Shown here: piece after piece, positions 41,042 through 52,449 of the stretch
How positions within the stretch are numbered: position 1 is the stretch's first letter
How the letters are laid out: each line of letters begins with the position of its first letter
DNA from: Tritrichomonas musculus
Lineage: Eukaryota > Parabasalia > Tritrichomonadida > Tritrichomonadidae
Length of the DNA: 64,000 nt
Assembly: GCA_039105265.1 (NCBI GenBank)
Contig: JAPFFF010000008.1
Coordinates: 496,001-560,000 of the forward strand
Reading direction: 5' to 3'
Position numbers and translations under genes: made by a program
The notes under the pieces: generated by a model
What the model saw: only the letters and a program-made list of their open reading frames with translations
The model's database searches: none
Told to the model about the DNA's origin: nothing

Positions 41042-41160
41042 AAAATATTAATAGTATTTATATTTTTATGAATATATATAGCCGAATAATAAATAATGCA
41101 TTGAAATATTAATAGTATTTATATTTTTATGAATATATATAGCCGAGTAATTAAATAAAT
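41042..41160. repeat. Two tandem ~61-bp units
   Basis: The unit AATATTAATAGTATTTATAT...ATATATATAGCCGA occurs twice, offset by 61 bp, with near identity. It lies just outside the helicase element. Beyond it, 41270-41390 shows inverted similarity to 36620-37000 (TTTTCATTACACTTTTTTAA and CCAAAAG/CCAGGTCTT blocks), suggesting the helicase element landed inside an older foldback repeat. Confidence 0.6.
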
Positions 41161-41619
41161 TCATTGAATTTATTGAATGTTGATTCGTAAATTGAATTAT
41201 TATTTAATCAAATATCATTTAATCATTTTATTTAATAATTCATAAGAAATAACTTTTTAAAAGATTTATTAAAATCGCCAAAAGACCAGAAAGAATCACC
41301 AAGACCAGGTCTTTTTTTTACATTTGGGTATATTTTACAAGCTTAATTTAGGTTAAATATCCTTTTTTTTTATTTTCATTACACTTTTTTAAAAAATATA
41401 TATTATATAAAAATAAAAATTTGGGAAATCGGATTTGCTCGAAGCAGTTATGGTCAATATTGACCTTTATCGTTCTTCAGAAAATAAAAGCTTGAAACTT
41501 TTTTCCACTTTTGTAAAAAATACCATGAGTAGCTACTTATTTCCTTTATATAATCTCAATTTTATACATATTTTATTAAAATGATATTTATATTCTTATT
41601 TTCCATTATTCTTGGAAAA

Positions 41620-42098
41620 TAGACTTGTTATTCTCCGATTCTCGAGATCGATAATTGATTGACTTTTTGATATCGATACATAAATATACACAGATTCTTA
41701 AGATCGATTTCAGAGATCGAGAATTTTTTTCTCAGCTTTTGATTTCAGAATTTTCAATTAAACTTTTTGATAAATATATGATCATAATTCATTCTCAAAT
41801 ATTTCATAAAAAAGAATGTATTTTTTTGATTTTAATCTTAAAAATAAACATCAATACATTCTATTATTTATTTTTAGATATAATAAAATCACAAATACCA
41901 ATTATAAAAAAAGATAAATATGTTTGAGATCTCGAGATCTCGGTAATTGATATCAACTTTACAATTATTTTTATTTCACATTTCATATCTGATTACTTGA
42001 TAATCGATAATCTCGATATCAGATTTGTAAACTGATAATCGAGTATCAGATGTAAAAAAGTGACGTTTTGGATATCGATTCTCAAAATAACTAGTCTA
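41620..42098. mobile_element. hAT-like MITE, second family member
   Basis: The 479-bp element starts TAGACTTGTTATTCTC and ends CAAAATAACTAGTCTA, flanked by a perfect 8-bp duplication TTGGAAAA (41612-41619 and 42099-42106). Internal palindromes of the GAGATCGATAATTGAT type and a shared CATTTCATA..CTTGATAATCGA block link it to 14327-14782. Nothing is encoded; a 90-codon open frame inside is chance. Confidence 0.85.
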
Positions 42099-42634
42099 TT
42101 GGAAAATATAAAAATGAAATATAATGTTATCAAAAGTATTATAACATTATATTATAATGCCAATTATATAAATCAAAATAAATAATTTATCTTGAGAATC
42201 AAAATATATTATAATTGTCATTAGATACATTTGTTAAAAAAATCAAGTAAATAATTTCATTCCAGATAAATAATGCTTTTATGAGTAATGAAACGTCTCA
42301 ATTTTTATGATTTTTTTGATTTGCTTTCGTTTAAATTATTAAAAAAAATGAAAATATTTATGATTTTTTTGATTTTTTTCAATTGCATAAATTTTTTTAA
42401 CATTTTGCGACCGTCAAGTTATTTTCATAATACACTTTTTAAGTTTTGAATACACTTTTTAAATTTTTTGAATACAGTATTGATAAAACAAAAAGCAAAC
42501 ATCAATTTGATTGCTATCAAAGTGAAACAATGATCGTTAAAAAAAAAAAGTAAACGGGGAAAGGTCCCCCTTAAGAAAAAATAAAATATTAACCATATAT
42601 CCTTTTATGAAGCAAAATTTTAAAAATTTAGTTT

Positions 42635-45600
42635 TTATACTTCAACTGTTTCAGTATTTTCATTCACTGATTCAATGTGATTGTTATTATTATCATTTCT
42701 CTTTTTAACTATTGCTATTATAGCAATTGCTGCAACAACAGTTGCGAGTGAAACGACCAAATTTAATTTATAAGTCATTTGAACCTTATTGAATTTATTA
42801 TTGAGCATATCATAACTCAAGTCAACTTTGATGAATTTGCTGCTGATAGCTTCTTGTTGATTGGCCGAAAACTGGCAGGACTTGATTAACAGATTATGAT
42901 TTCCATTTGTCATAGACTTGCCATTAATGTAATGAGCTCCTTTAGCCAATTTTCCTTTGAATGAGCAATGACTTATTTCGACCTTGATTGATGGTCTTTC
43001 ATTTTCATAAAACAAAGAACTATCGGAATTGCTACTGATTTCAAATGAGCATTTTGAGACGACAACAGATCCTTTAGAATAATTATAATAACCAAAGCTA
43101 TGAAGCATTCTGAGATTATTTTCAGGTAAAAGATCGAAATCGTCTGTAATCTTAAAACCGCCACCGCGACCTTTATTATTTTTGAAGTCACAATACAAAA
43201 CTACTGCCGTCTTTGCTGTTAAGTAAAGAGCACCGCCTGAAAGTTTGCTTGTTGAAGATGAAATGATTTGATTTGAATCAAAAATGCATGAAATAATTTC
43301 AACGTTGCATGATTCAAGAGGTGAATAAATGTAAACAGCAGAGCCAAAGCCAGCTTTACAATTTTTAAATTCTAAGTTCTTAAGACTGATTGTATAGAAT
43401 GTATCTTCATTGACAATTTTATTGTAAATAAAAATGGCACCGCCTCCTTGTTGTGATGCACAATTGCTGAATTTAGAATTTTCAGCAGTTAATCCAGTAT
43501 TTATCATACGAACAGCACCACCACTTTCTGGTATAGAAGATGATCCTGTATATTCTTTTGGAGGTAGAATTAAATCAACATAGTCAGTTCCCTTTGAATT
43601 GTCAAATTGGCAATAATTGTCTTGGCAAATGTCATTCTGAATTTCACATTTAGTTCCATTTAACATATAGCCTGGCTTGCATCTAGTGCATGTCTTTGAA
43701 TCACTGCATGAAGAACAGTTTTCTGGGCATGGTGAGCATTTTGCTGCACCATTTTCTTCGGTAGCAAAGTATCCTGCTTCGCATTTGGTGCATTTGAAAT
43801 TATGACATGTCTCATAGCTATCTAGATCGTCGTCAATGCACTCGGTTGAACATTCAACGCAATGATCTAATTTTTTCTTGCATTCACTGCATTGACCACC
43901 ATATGGAGTTGGAAATGTGAAGGTTTGATTCATGAAATATCCTTTTTCACATGAATAGCATCCATTGTATGTATTGGAACTGAAACATGTAGCACATGGT
44001 GATGAACATTGATGACATTCTTCACCATCTTTGTAATATCCATTAAGACAACTGGTACAAATTGATGATCCACCTTCAACTTCACATGTTCTGCATCCAC
44101 TTGGACATTGAATGCATGTCGTACCACTTGGGACATACCCTTCATAACATGTCTCACATTGATTAGCAGTATTGGTGCATGACAAACAAGTACTTGAGCA
44201 TGCAGTATCACAAGAGTTGCCTTGTAAAAGTCGTCCATCAGCACATGAAAGACAAACTGTCGCTGAACTGCATTTAGAGCATGGATAGGTGCATTGTTCA
44301 CAAACTCCGGTAGTTGGATCTTTATAATATCCATCTAAACAGTCTGCGCATTTAACTGTGCCTGATTCACTTGCACATTTCTTGCAGTTTTCTGGACATT
44401 CTGCACATTTGACAAGTTCTTGACCATTTTCGTTGTATTTTTCACTGATATAATAATTCGATAAACATTCACTGCATTTGGTGGAACCTCCATCGCATTT
44501 GGAACATCCGGATTCACATGCTTCACAATCACGATCAATGCCTTCTTTATTCGTATGTTCTGTAATATAATAACCTGGTTTGCATGTAGTGCATTGTTTA
44601 ACATCTGTGCATTTTGAACATCCTTTCTCGCATCGTGTACATTTACGTCCTTGAATTCCTGGAAGAATTCCGGTGCTTTCTTTGTCCATGAAGAATCCTG
44701 ATGAGCATTCTGAACATTCATAATCATTTGGTCCTGTGCATTTCGTACATCCTTCATGACATTTGAAACATTTTCGATTAGGTCTTGAGAAGTAATATCC
44801 ATCATCACAATCAAGACAGTCATTCTCACTAGGACCATCACATTCATGACAAACTGGTGCACATGCTGAACATTTATCTTCTGGGGTAACATAATATTCT
44901 GGAATGCAATCAACACATTTCGTTTTAGATTCACATCGATCACAATGTTCTGAACATTCTTGACATCCATTCGAACCATCATTGAAATAATGAATTTCAC
45001 ATTCTATGCATGTAGTTTTATCATTGCATTGAAGACAATGTGATCCACATTCTTCACATTGTTTGCCTCCATCAGTTGGGAAATAATGTTCGTTACATTC
45101 GGTACAAATATTGCCTTTACAATGTTTACAGTTAGATGGACATGCAACACATACATTGTTTTCATTAATATCGAAACCATCTTTGCATGATGTACAATGT
45201 GTTGATTCTCTTAAACATGTGGCACAATTATCATCGCATGCTTGACATGTCTTTTGATCTGATGTATAATATCCGGCACGGCATGTTTGACAATTATCTG
45301 AATCACTGCATACGTCACAATCCGCTGGACATGAAGCACAATTACCAATTGAATTTATAAAATATCCTAATTCACATGATGTACAATCAACATCAGCATC
45401 TGTTGATACACATAATCTGCAATGATCTACTGCTATTATGCATTTCTCACATCGGTATCCAACTGCATTATTGTCCCAATACTTGTAATATCCATCATCA
45501 CATTGAATACAATTTGAAGTATCACATAACTGGCAGTTAGCACTGCATGGGATCTTTTCGCATTCTTTACTTTCTTCATTTAATCGGTAGCCTTGGTTGC

Positions 45601-47650
45601 ATTGAATACATGTAGTTGAATCACTGCATTCGAAACAGTTATCTGGACAAGGTGAGCATATTGTTGCACCATTTTCTTCTGTAACAAAATACCCTCCTTC
45701 GCATTTGGTGCATTTGAAATTATGACATGTCTCATAGCTATCTAGATCGTCATCAATGCACTCGGTTGAACATTCAACGCAATGATCTAATTTTTTCTTG
45801 CATTCACTGCATTGACCACCATATGGAGTTGGAAATGTGAAGGTTTGATTCATGAAATATCCTTTTTCACATGAATAGCATCCATTGTATGTATTGGAAC
45901 TGAAACATGTAGCACATGGTGATGAACATTGATGACATTCTTCACCATCTTTGTAATATCCATTAAGACAACTGGTACAAATTGATGATCCACCTTCAAC
46001 TTCACATGTTCTGCATCCACTTGGACATTGAATGCATGTCGTACCACTTGGGACATACCCTTCATAACATGTCTCACATTGATCAACTGAATTTTTACAT
46101 GTCCGGCATGGCCATTGACAGTATTTTTCGCATGAATTTCCTTCTAAAAGTCTTCCTTCAGCACATGAAAGACAAACTCTCGCTGAACTGCATGTAGAGC
46201 ATGGATAGGTGCATTGTTCACAAACTCCGGTAGTTGGATCTTTATAATATCCATCTAAACAGTCTGCGCATTTAACTGTGCCTGATTCATTTGCACATTT
46301 CTTGCAGTTGTCTGGACATTTTGTACATTTGACAAGTTCTTGACCATTTTCGTCGTATTTTTCACTGATATAATAATTCGATAAACATTCACTGCATTTG
46401 GTGGAACCTCCATCACATTTGGAACATCCGGATTCACATGCTTCACAATCACGATCAATGCCTTCTTTATTCGTATGTTCTGTAATATAATAACCTGGTT
46501 TGCATGTAGTGCATTGCTTAGCATCTGTGCATTTTGAACATCCTTTCTCGCATCGTGTACATTTACGTCCTTGAATTCCTGGAAGAATTCCGGTGCTTTC
46601 TTTGTCCATGAAGAATCCTGATGAACATTCTGAACATTCATAATCATTTGGTCCTGTGCATTTCGTACATCCTTCATGACATTTGAAACATTTTCGATTA
46701 GGTCTTGAGAAGTAATATCCATCATCACAATCAAGACAGTCATTCTCACTAGGACCATCACATTCATGACAAACTGGTGCACATGCTGAACATTTATCAT
46801 CTGGGGTAACATAATATTCTGGAATGCAATCAACACATTTCGTTTTAGATTCACATCGATCACAATGTTCTGAGCATTCTTGACATCCATTCGAACCATC
46901 ATTGAAATAATGAATTTCACATTTTATGCATGTAGTTTTATCATTGCATTGAAGACAATGTGATCCACATTCTTCACATTGTTTGCCTCCATCAGTTGAG
47001 AAATAATGTTCGTTACATTCGGTACAAATATTGCCTTTACAATGTTTACAGTTAGATGGACATGCAACACATACATTGTTTTCATTAATATCGAAACCAT
47101 CTTTGCATGATGTACAATGTGTTGATTCTCTTGAACATGTGGCACAATTATCATCGCATGCTTGACATGTCTTTTGATCTGATGTATAATATCCGGCACG
47201 GCATGTTTGACAATTATCTGAATCACTGCATACGTCACAATTCGTTGGACATGGAGCACAATTACCAATTGAATTTATAAAATATCCTAATTCACATGAT
47301 GTACAATCAACATCAGCATCTGTTGATACACATAATCTGCAATGATCTACTGCTATTATGCATTTCTCACATCGGTATCCAACTGCATTATTGTCCCAAT
47401 ACCTGTAATATCCATCATCACATTGAATACAATCATAAATATCACATAACTGGCAGTTAGCACTGCATGGGATCTTTTCACATTCTTTACTTTCTTCATT
47501 TAATCGGTAGCCTTGGTTGCATTCAGTACATGTAGTTGAATCACTGCATTTCAAACAATTTAAAGGGCATGATGTATCTTGAACCACTGGACTAGATAAT
47601 GCGCAATTTGAAATAACAGGTAAAGCGAGACACAGTAATATGAAGGTCAT
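42635..47650 (-). CDS. Giant cysteine-rich surface protein with internal duplication and beta-helix
   Basis: A complete 1671-aa type I membrane protein. MTFILLCLALPVISNCALS is a signal peptide. Residues about 25-1310 are an unbroken series of furin/VSP-like repeats with CxxC...CxxCxxGYY spacing. They consist of two near-identical 640-residue blocks (DNA offset 1920 bp), which differ mainly in one segment: SCEKYCQWPCRTCKNSVDQC in the first against SCDTACSSTCLSCTNTANQC in the second. Residues about 1340-1610 form a right-handed beta-helix region (ENSKFSNCASQQGGGAIFIYN, CIFDSNQIISS, GGALYLTAKTAVVLYCDFKNN). LNLVVSLATVVAAIAIIAIV is the membrane helix, followed by KKRND and a short acidic tail. The domain types fit a cell-surface or lysosomal adhesin/receptor, and it resembles Giardia VSPs in repeat style. 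Ligand unknown. Confidence 0.9.
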   Translation of the reverse strand: MTFILLCLALPVISNCALSSPVVQDTSCPLNCLKCSDSTTCTECNQGYRLNEESKECEKIPCSANCQLCDIYDCIQCDDGYYRYWDNNAVGYRCEKCIIAVDHCRLCVSTDADVDCTSCELGYFINSIGNCAPCPTNCDVCSDSDNCQTCRAGYYTSDQKTCQACDDNCATCSRESTHCTSCKDGFDINENNVCVACPSNCKHCKGNICTECNEHYFSTDGGKQCEECGSHCLQCNDKTTCIKCEIHYFNDGSNGCQECSEHCDRCESKTKCVDCIPEYYVTPDDKCSACAPVCHECDGPSENDCLDCDDGYYFSRPNRKCFKCHEGCTKCTGPNDYECSECSSGFFMDKESTGILPGIQGRKCTRCEKGCSKCTDAKQCTTCKPGYYITEHTNKEGIDRDCEACESGCSKCDGGSTKCSECLSNYYISEKYDENGQELVKCTKCPDNCKKCANESGTVKCADCLDGYYKDPTTGVCEQCTYPCSTCSSARVCLSCAEGRLLEGNSCEKYCQWPCRTCKNSVDQCETCYEGYVPSGTTCIQCPSGCRTCEVEGGSSICTSCLNGYYKDGEECHQCSSPCATCFSSNTYNGCYSCEKGYFMNQTFTFPTPYGGQCSECKKKLDHCVECSTECIDDDLDSYETCHNFKCTKCEGGYFVTEENGATICSPCPDNCFECSDSTTCIQCNQGYRLNEESKECEKIPCSANCQLCDTSNCIQCDDGYYKYWDNNAVGYRCEKCIIAVDHCRLCVSTDADVDCTSCELGYFINSIGNCASCPADCDVCSDSDNCQTCRAGYYTSDQKTCQACDDNCATCLRESTHCTSCKDGFDINENNVCVACPSNCKHCKGNICTECNEHYFPTDGGKQCEECGSHCLQCNDKTTCIECEIHYFNDGSNGCQECSEHCDRCESKTKCVDCIPEYYVTPEDKCSACAPVCHECDGPSENDCLDCDDGYYFSRPNRKCFKCHEGCTKCTGPNDYECSECSSGFFMDKESTGILPGIQGRKCTRCEKGCSKCTDVKQCTTCKPGYYITEHTNKEGIDRDCEACESGCSKCDGGSTKCSECLSNYYISEKYNENGQELVKCAECPENCKKCASESGTVKCADCLDGYYKDPTTGVCEQCTYPCSKCSSATVCLSCADGRLLQGNSCDTACSSTCLSCTNTANQCETCYEGYVPSGTTCIQCPSGCRTCEVEGGSSICTSCLNGYYKDGEECHQCSSPCATCFSSNTYNGCYSCEKGYFMNQTFTFPTPYGGQCSECKKKLDHCVECSTECIDDDLDSYETCHNFKCTKCEAGYFATEENGAAKCSPCPENCSSCSDSKTCTRCKPGYMLNGTKCEIQNDICQDNYCQFDNSKGTDYVDLILPPKEYTGSSSIPESGGAVRMINTGLTAENSKFSNCASQQGGGAIFIYNKIVNEDTFYTISLKNLEFKNCKAGFGSAVYIYSPLESCNVEIISCIFDSNQIISSSTSKLSGGALYLTAKTAVVLYCDFKNNKGRGGGFKITDDFDLLPENNLRMLHSFGYYNYSKGSVVVSKCSFEISSNSDSSLFYENERPSIKVEISHCSFKGKLAKGAHYINGKSMTNGNHNLLIKSCQFSANQQEAISSKFIKVDLSYDMLNNKFNKVQMTYKLNLVVSLATVVAAIAIIAIVKKRNDNNNNHIESVNENTETVEV

Positions 47651-48094
47651 AAAACAATTTAAATTATTTTATGATATTCTTCAAAAATTTGTTAGCGAAA
47701 AACTATTTTTATATATATCTATTCATATAAGAATCGTTTATAAATTTGATAATGCATAAATAAATATAATATTTAAAATAAAAATATAATACTAAAAAAA
47801 AAACTATTTATTCTTTTCATTTCGCTATATGTGCATTTTTCAATTATATTTATATCCTTTCAAAAATATCGAGTATTGAATTTATTAAATATACATTCAA
47901 AATTGAAAAGTAAAGATAAAATAAACTTATTTTTTATTTGAAATTTTGTTATAACCCAAAAATTTTTGATAGCTTTATTCAATTTTTGGCCTTTCTAATT
48001 ATTAAACTGGGAGTCAAAAGTCGGACCACTTTCAACCTTATATTGGCCTTTTGAGCGGTTATTTAATTAAAAAAATATTTAAAAGAAAAATTTA
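47651..48094. other. AT-rich spacer upstream of surface-protein gene
   Basis: It contains the promoter of the minus-strand surface protein and no recognisable gene or repeat. Confidence 0.4.
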
Positions 48095-49562
48095 TATAGT
48101 TGGTGGACATAATTATGTTTTTGGGACATAATCATGTTTGCTCAACTTTTTGAATGGTACACAAAAATAAAACACATTTTTCTCAATACTTTTTAAAGAT
48201 AATTTGATAATATTATATACTTTATTAATGTATTTTATGTACATCATTATTTAATTAAATGAGCTATTATATTTGTGATTTATATGAAATTTTGCCATTA
48301 ATGTAAAAAAAAGTCAAAATGCTTATTTTATTCTCAATAATTGAAACTTGGGATTTAATAATAATATCATTAATTCATAATCAGTAATGATATAATTTTG
48401 TCAGATAATTGATATCTAAAAACTTTCATATAAGAAAATTTTGATGCACAAAATAAAGTTAATAATCATATCACTTTTTTGTTTTTTTCCAATAAAAAAT
48501 AAAAACTTTTAAATTTTTATTTAAATATTTGATATAATGCATATAGTATAATGATATTGAAAGAATAAAATTGGCGGTTCTATTCAAGATCTATTACCTT
48601 AATGAAAAAGAGTAACTTCTGAAATAACTTAAAAAGACTTTCAATTTTAGACATTGAGAAATTATTTTCATTATTTTAATAGTTCTTCTATACTTACCTA
48701 ATATTTATTGATTAATTGCTATTTTTAATGCTATTATAATTGAAAAAATAAAAAAGTGAAATTTGTATATTTCTTAGAAAAACCTGAAATCTTGATGGGC
48801 AACAATGATATTTAGAGGATTAATAATATATTTCATTGTATGTATTATCAAATAATGTAATTCTGAAATTATATCAATTATGCATGAGTGATTTATGAAT
48901 GATTTTTAATTAAAAAAAAGAAAAATGAAATTTTTCCAAGATTGATTCTTTTTCAACCATATTATTATATTTAATATATTATATGCATCATATAGATGAT
49001 TAATACTGCATCTAATTTGAAATAAAATAAACTCATTTTTCAAAATTAGTAATTTTGTATGAATGATTTTTGTCATATTTTGAAAACACTTTTTCTTTTT
49101 ATATAATTATTATTTCAATAAATTTTTTTCTAAAATATAATATATACATTATATTCTAAAATAATAACTATGTTAGAGTAAATTAAAACAACCTTTTTTT
49201 TATGGTAAAAACATGAAATGTGATATGAAAAGAGTTTTTTGAGTAGTGAAATGAAAATGAAACCATTTTTTTTAATTATCTATTTTATTTCAATAAATAA
49301 TAATGATACATTTAAATTATAGATAAAAAGTAAATTATAATTTTTTTCAAATAATAAAAAAATATTCAGAAATTAAAAATTCGATATCATATTTATGATC
49401 AAATTTAGTTTGATAAAAGTGAATGAAAATCGGGGAATAGAATGTATCCAATATGATATTAATTGTTCTACAATTGTTTTTTTAAAAGTCCAATTTGAAT
49501 ATATAGAAATGATGTGAAAACATAATTATGTCTCCAAAACAGAATTATGTCCACCAACTATA
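48095..49562. mobile_element. 1.47-kb inverted-repeat element, non-coding
   Basis: The outer ends are TATAGTTGGTGGACATAATT and its reverse complement, extended by GACATAAT(C/T)ATGTTTT-like blocks to about 45 bp with a few mismatches. TATA stands at both boundaries, so a TA target duplication is likely, pointing to the Tc1/mariner group. The interior is extremely AT-rich with no open frame of interest, so it is a decayed or non-autonomous copy. Confidence 0.7.
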
Positions 49563-50588
49563 CACATTATCAATGCAAAAAAATTTAATATATTTATATA
49601 AAAAAATGCATTGCCCATGTGGGCAGGGCAGATTTTTTTAATGCCATGCATAATTGGGCAGTGGGCAAAAGTGAGATTCTCACTTTTTATTTTTTAGTTG
49701 CATTTTTTTCAACAATTTAGCTCATTTTGAAAACTCATATTAGCAGTTTATACTAATTAACAGATTCTCTTTCATTTTGTCGTCTCAACTCAAATCGCTA
49801 TAATATTATATGATATTTGTTTTTTTTAATAACTCTCCAAATGAAGGCAATTGGGAAATAATATTTTGCTAACGGGATCTTTATGAGATACTGTTTCTAA
49901 AAAGACTATTTAATCAAATATTTAGTTTTTTTCGCTCAAAAAGTTTGTTTTTGCACTTCTTTTTTTATGATAAAAAAATGAGTTTTTGCAAATTTTATCT
50001 GATAAAAATTATTTGTTGAAGTATATATTTTCTATATCTCTTAATAACTCAAAACTGGTACTGATCATCGAGGGCATTATATTGTTTTTTGCTCACTCAG
50101 CTTTTGGTTTTATAACAAACAAATGCGATTTTTATGCGATAATGAAAGTAAGCTTTATGATTATGATTTAAATGAGGTATTGAATTTTTCGACATAATAT
50201 CTTAAATTCATCATCTCAAAACTTTTTCTTGAAATTTGTCATATTTTAAGAAAAATAATAATTATCCAATTATTAACATCACACAAGATAATATTTTAAC
50301 CCTTTTGATTATCAAAATAAAACTAATCTTTTTTTATCAGCTTAAATTTCAAATTATATATTGTATTATTGTTAAAAATATTTATTATAATTTCTATATA
50401 TATCATAAAATAAATATTTATTATATATTTATAATAAGATATTGATTGAATTAAAATTTTATAAATTTTCAAAGACAATTCAATTTTATCATTCAATTGA
50501 TAAGATAATAATTCAATAATACTTATAAAATAAATTATTTTTAATCCATTATTTTGTCTTTATTTTTATTTTAAGAAGAAATCATTAA

Positions 50589-50619
<31 letters not shown>

Positions 50620-51532
50620 GGTAAATTTTGAAATGCACAAAAAGTGCCCAAAAAGTGACAAATACTGAAAAAGTTTCCCAAAAAGTGCTTTTTGCACAAA
50701 AAGTGACAAATTTGGAGGAAAAAAAAACTTAAATAAATCATAAATAGAATTAAAATGTTTTTATAAAAATTATAATATAAAATGTATAAGTCCATATGAA
50801 ATAAAAAATGGTATAAAATTGAGAAATGCAAATTATCCTATATATTTCATATATTTGATCTAATATTGTGAAAAAGGCAAATTATCATTTAATGTAGCTT
50901 GTATATTAATATTTGCGTGTCATTTTCGCGATAATATTGATACTTCAAATATTGATTGATTTTCTAAAAATAAAAGAAAATTACTTATTTGAAATTATTT
51001 AACGTTAATTAACAAATTAGTCATCACCATTTTTAATTTAATAATGTTTTTTATGAGATAATTCTATATTAAATGTGAGATATTATTTTCTCAGAAAAAA
51101 AACCAAATAATTAAAATTGATAATAAAATATTGAATGGCAATAGAAAAATTATTGAATTAATTATTATTATATTTCATATTTATTTATTTTAATATATTC
51201 ATGCACTATACGGATATATAAACTTTATTCTGCTTATATAATATTATTAAACATATATTTAGTGTTTATTTTATATGATATAAATGTTATATTTCATAGA
51301 ATTCATATTTTATATTTTGTGAATAAAGTATAATTTTGAATAAAAATAATTATATATTGAATGCATTGAAATATTTATTTTTATAAACGGCTCTTTTATC
51401 TTTTATCGATTTATTTTACAATAGAAAAGATTTTTAATATTAATAATATGATATAATTGTTTAGTATATTATTTATTATTTTGGAGTTCCTGATATTTTC
51501 CTTTATGTGGTGAAAATTGAACAATTTGATGA
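49563..51532. other. Gene-poor AT-rich tract
   Basis: Two islands stand out. At about 49608-49665 there are TGCCCATGTGGGCAGGGC and GGGCAGTGGGCAAAAGTGA, resembling the GC-rich subterminal blocks of the hAT element at 17566. At about 50630-50715, just after a ~29-T run, CACAAAAAGTG/CCCAAAAAGTG units recur four or five times. Small open frames here (such as 49986-50171 and 50236-50445) are hydrophobic low-complexity readings and not supported. Confidence 0.4.
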
Positions 51533-51776
51533 AAATATTATATCTTCTCTTCATCTAGTTACATAAACTAGCAATAAACGATATAAAATAATTTAATGGT
51601 TATTATAGTTGTTCATTTTTATTCTTTCATTTGCTTTCATAGAATCTTATTTCAAAATATTATATCTTCTCTTCATCTAGTTACATAAACTAGCAATAAA
51701 CGATATAAAGTAATTTAATGGTTATTATAGTTGTTCATTTTTATTCTTTCATTTACTTTCTGAAAATCTTATTAAG
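51533..51776. repeat. Tandem duplication, two 122-bp units
   Basis: AAATATTATATCTTCTCTTC...TTATTCTTTCATTTGCTTTC is repeated at an offset of 122 bp with only a handful of changes. It is non-coding and recent. A poly(T) run follows at 51789-51816. Confidence 0.85.
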
Positions 51777-51783
51777 AAATTTA

Positions 51784-51816
<33 letters not shown>

Positions 51817-52449
51817 CCTCTCTCTCCCTTCACTATTTCATTTAGTATATATTAGTATATAATAAATTGTAGTGTTATCTGATATTATGATAACACAAAT
51901 CCTTTTTTTATTTTATGCTTATTTCATACAAATAATCATATTTCGATTTTGAATATGCTCATTGAATTATTTCAATGGAAAAAATATAAAGAAATGATTT
52001 TTTAATTTCTAACTAACGACAGGTTTTTTGTTTTAAGTAATCAAATTATTACAATCAAGGAGGTCTTTCACGTTAATATTAATTTAAATTTTCATTATTT
52101 GCTTCATTGCTTGAATCAACCTTAATATTTTTTTTTATATTGTCGTTCTCGTTTCTTCTATCATTTTTTTACAGCATAAACAATCATTATTATCACTCAT
52201 TCTATCATTATTACTAAGCATACGGCAATCTCCTAAAATGGATCAGGAGAAAAAATCTTTATCCTAGGATAAGTTATCATTATTATCATTCGTTCAATTA
52301 TTATCCTAATATGTTCATCATAATTCTTACTTATATATTTAAACTATCACTCATTTTATCATTATTCTTTTCATTCTATCATAATATTTACTTATTTATT
52401 ATAATTGTCATTTATTTAATCATTATTATCAATCATTCTATCATTATTA

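Noticed and set aside
43930-47268. Several 78-221-codon ORFs rich in Val/His/Asn
   Set aside because: Out-of-frame readings of the cysteine-repeat gene; they repeat because the gene repeats.
49986-50831. Small hydrophobic ORFs
   Set aside because: AT-rich low-complexity peptides (Ile/Tyr/Asn/Phe) without start context or domain.
51533-51776. Possible CRISPR-like or satellite array
   Set aside because: Only two adjacent units with no spacers; an ordinary tandem duplication in a eukaryotic genome.
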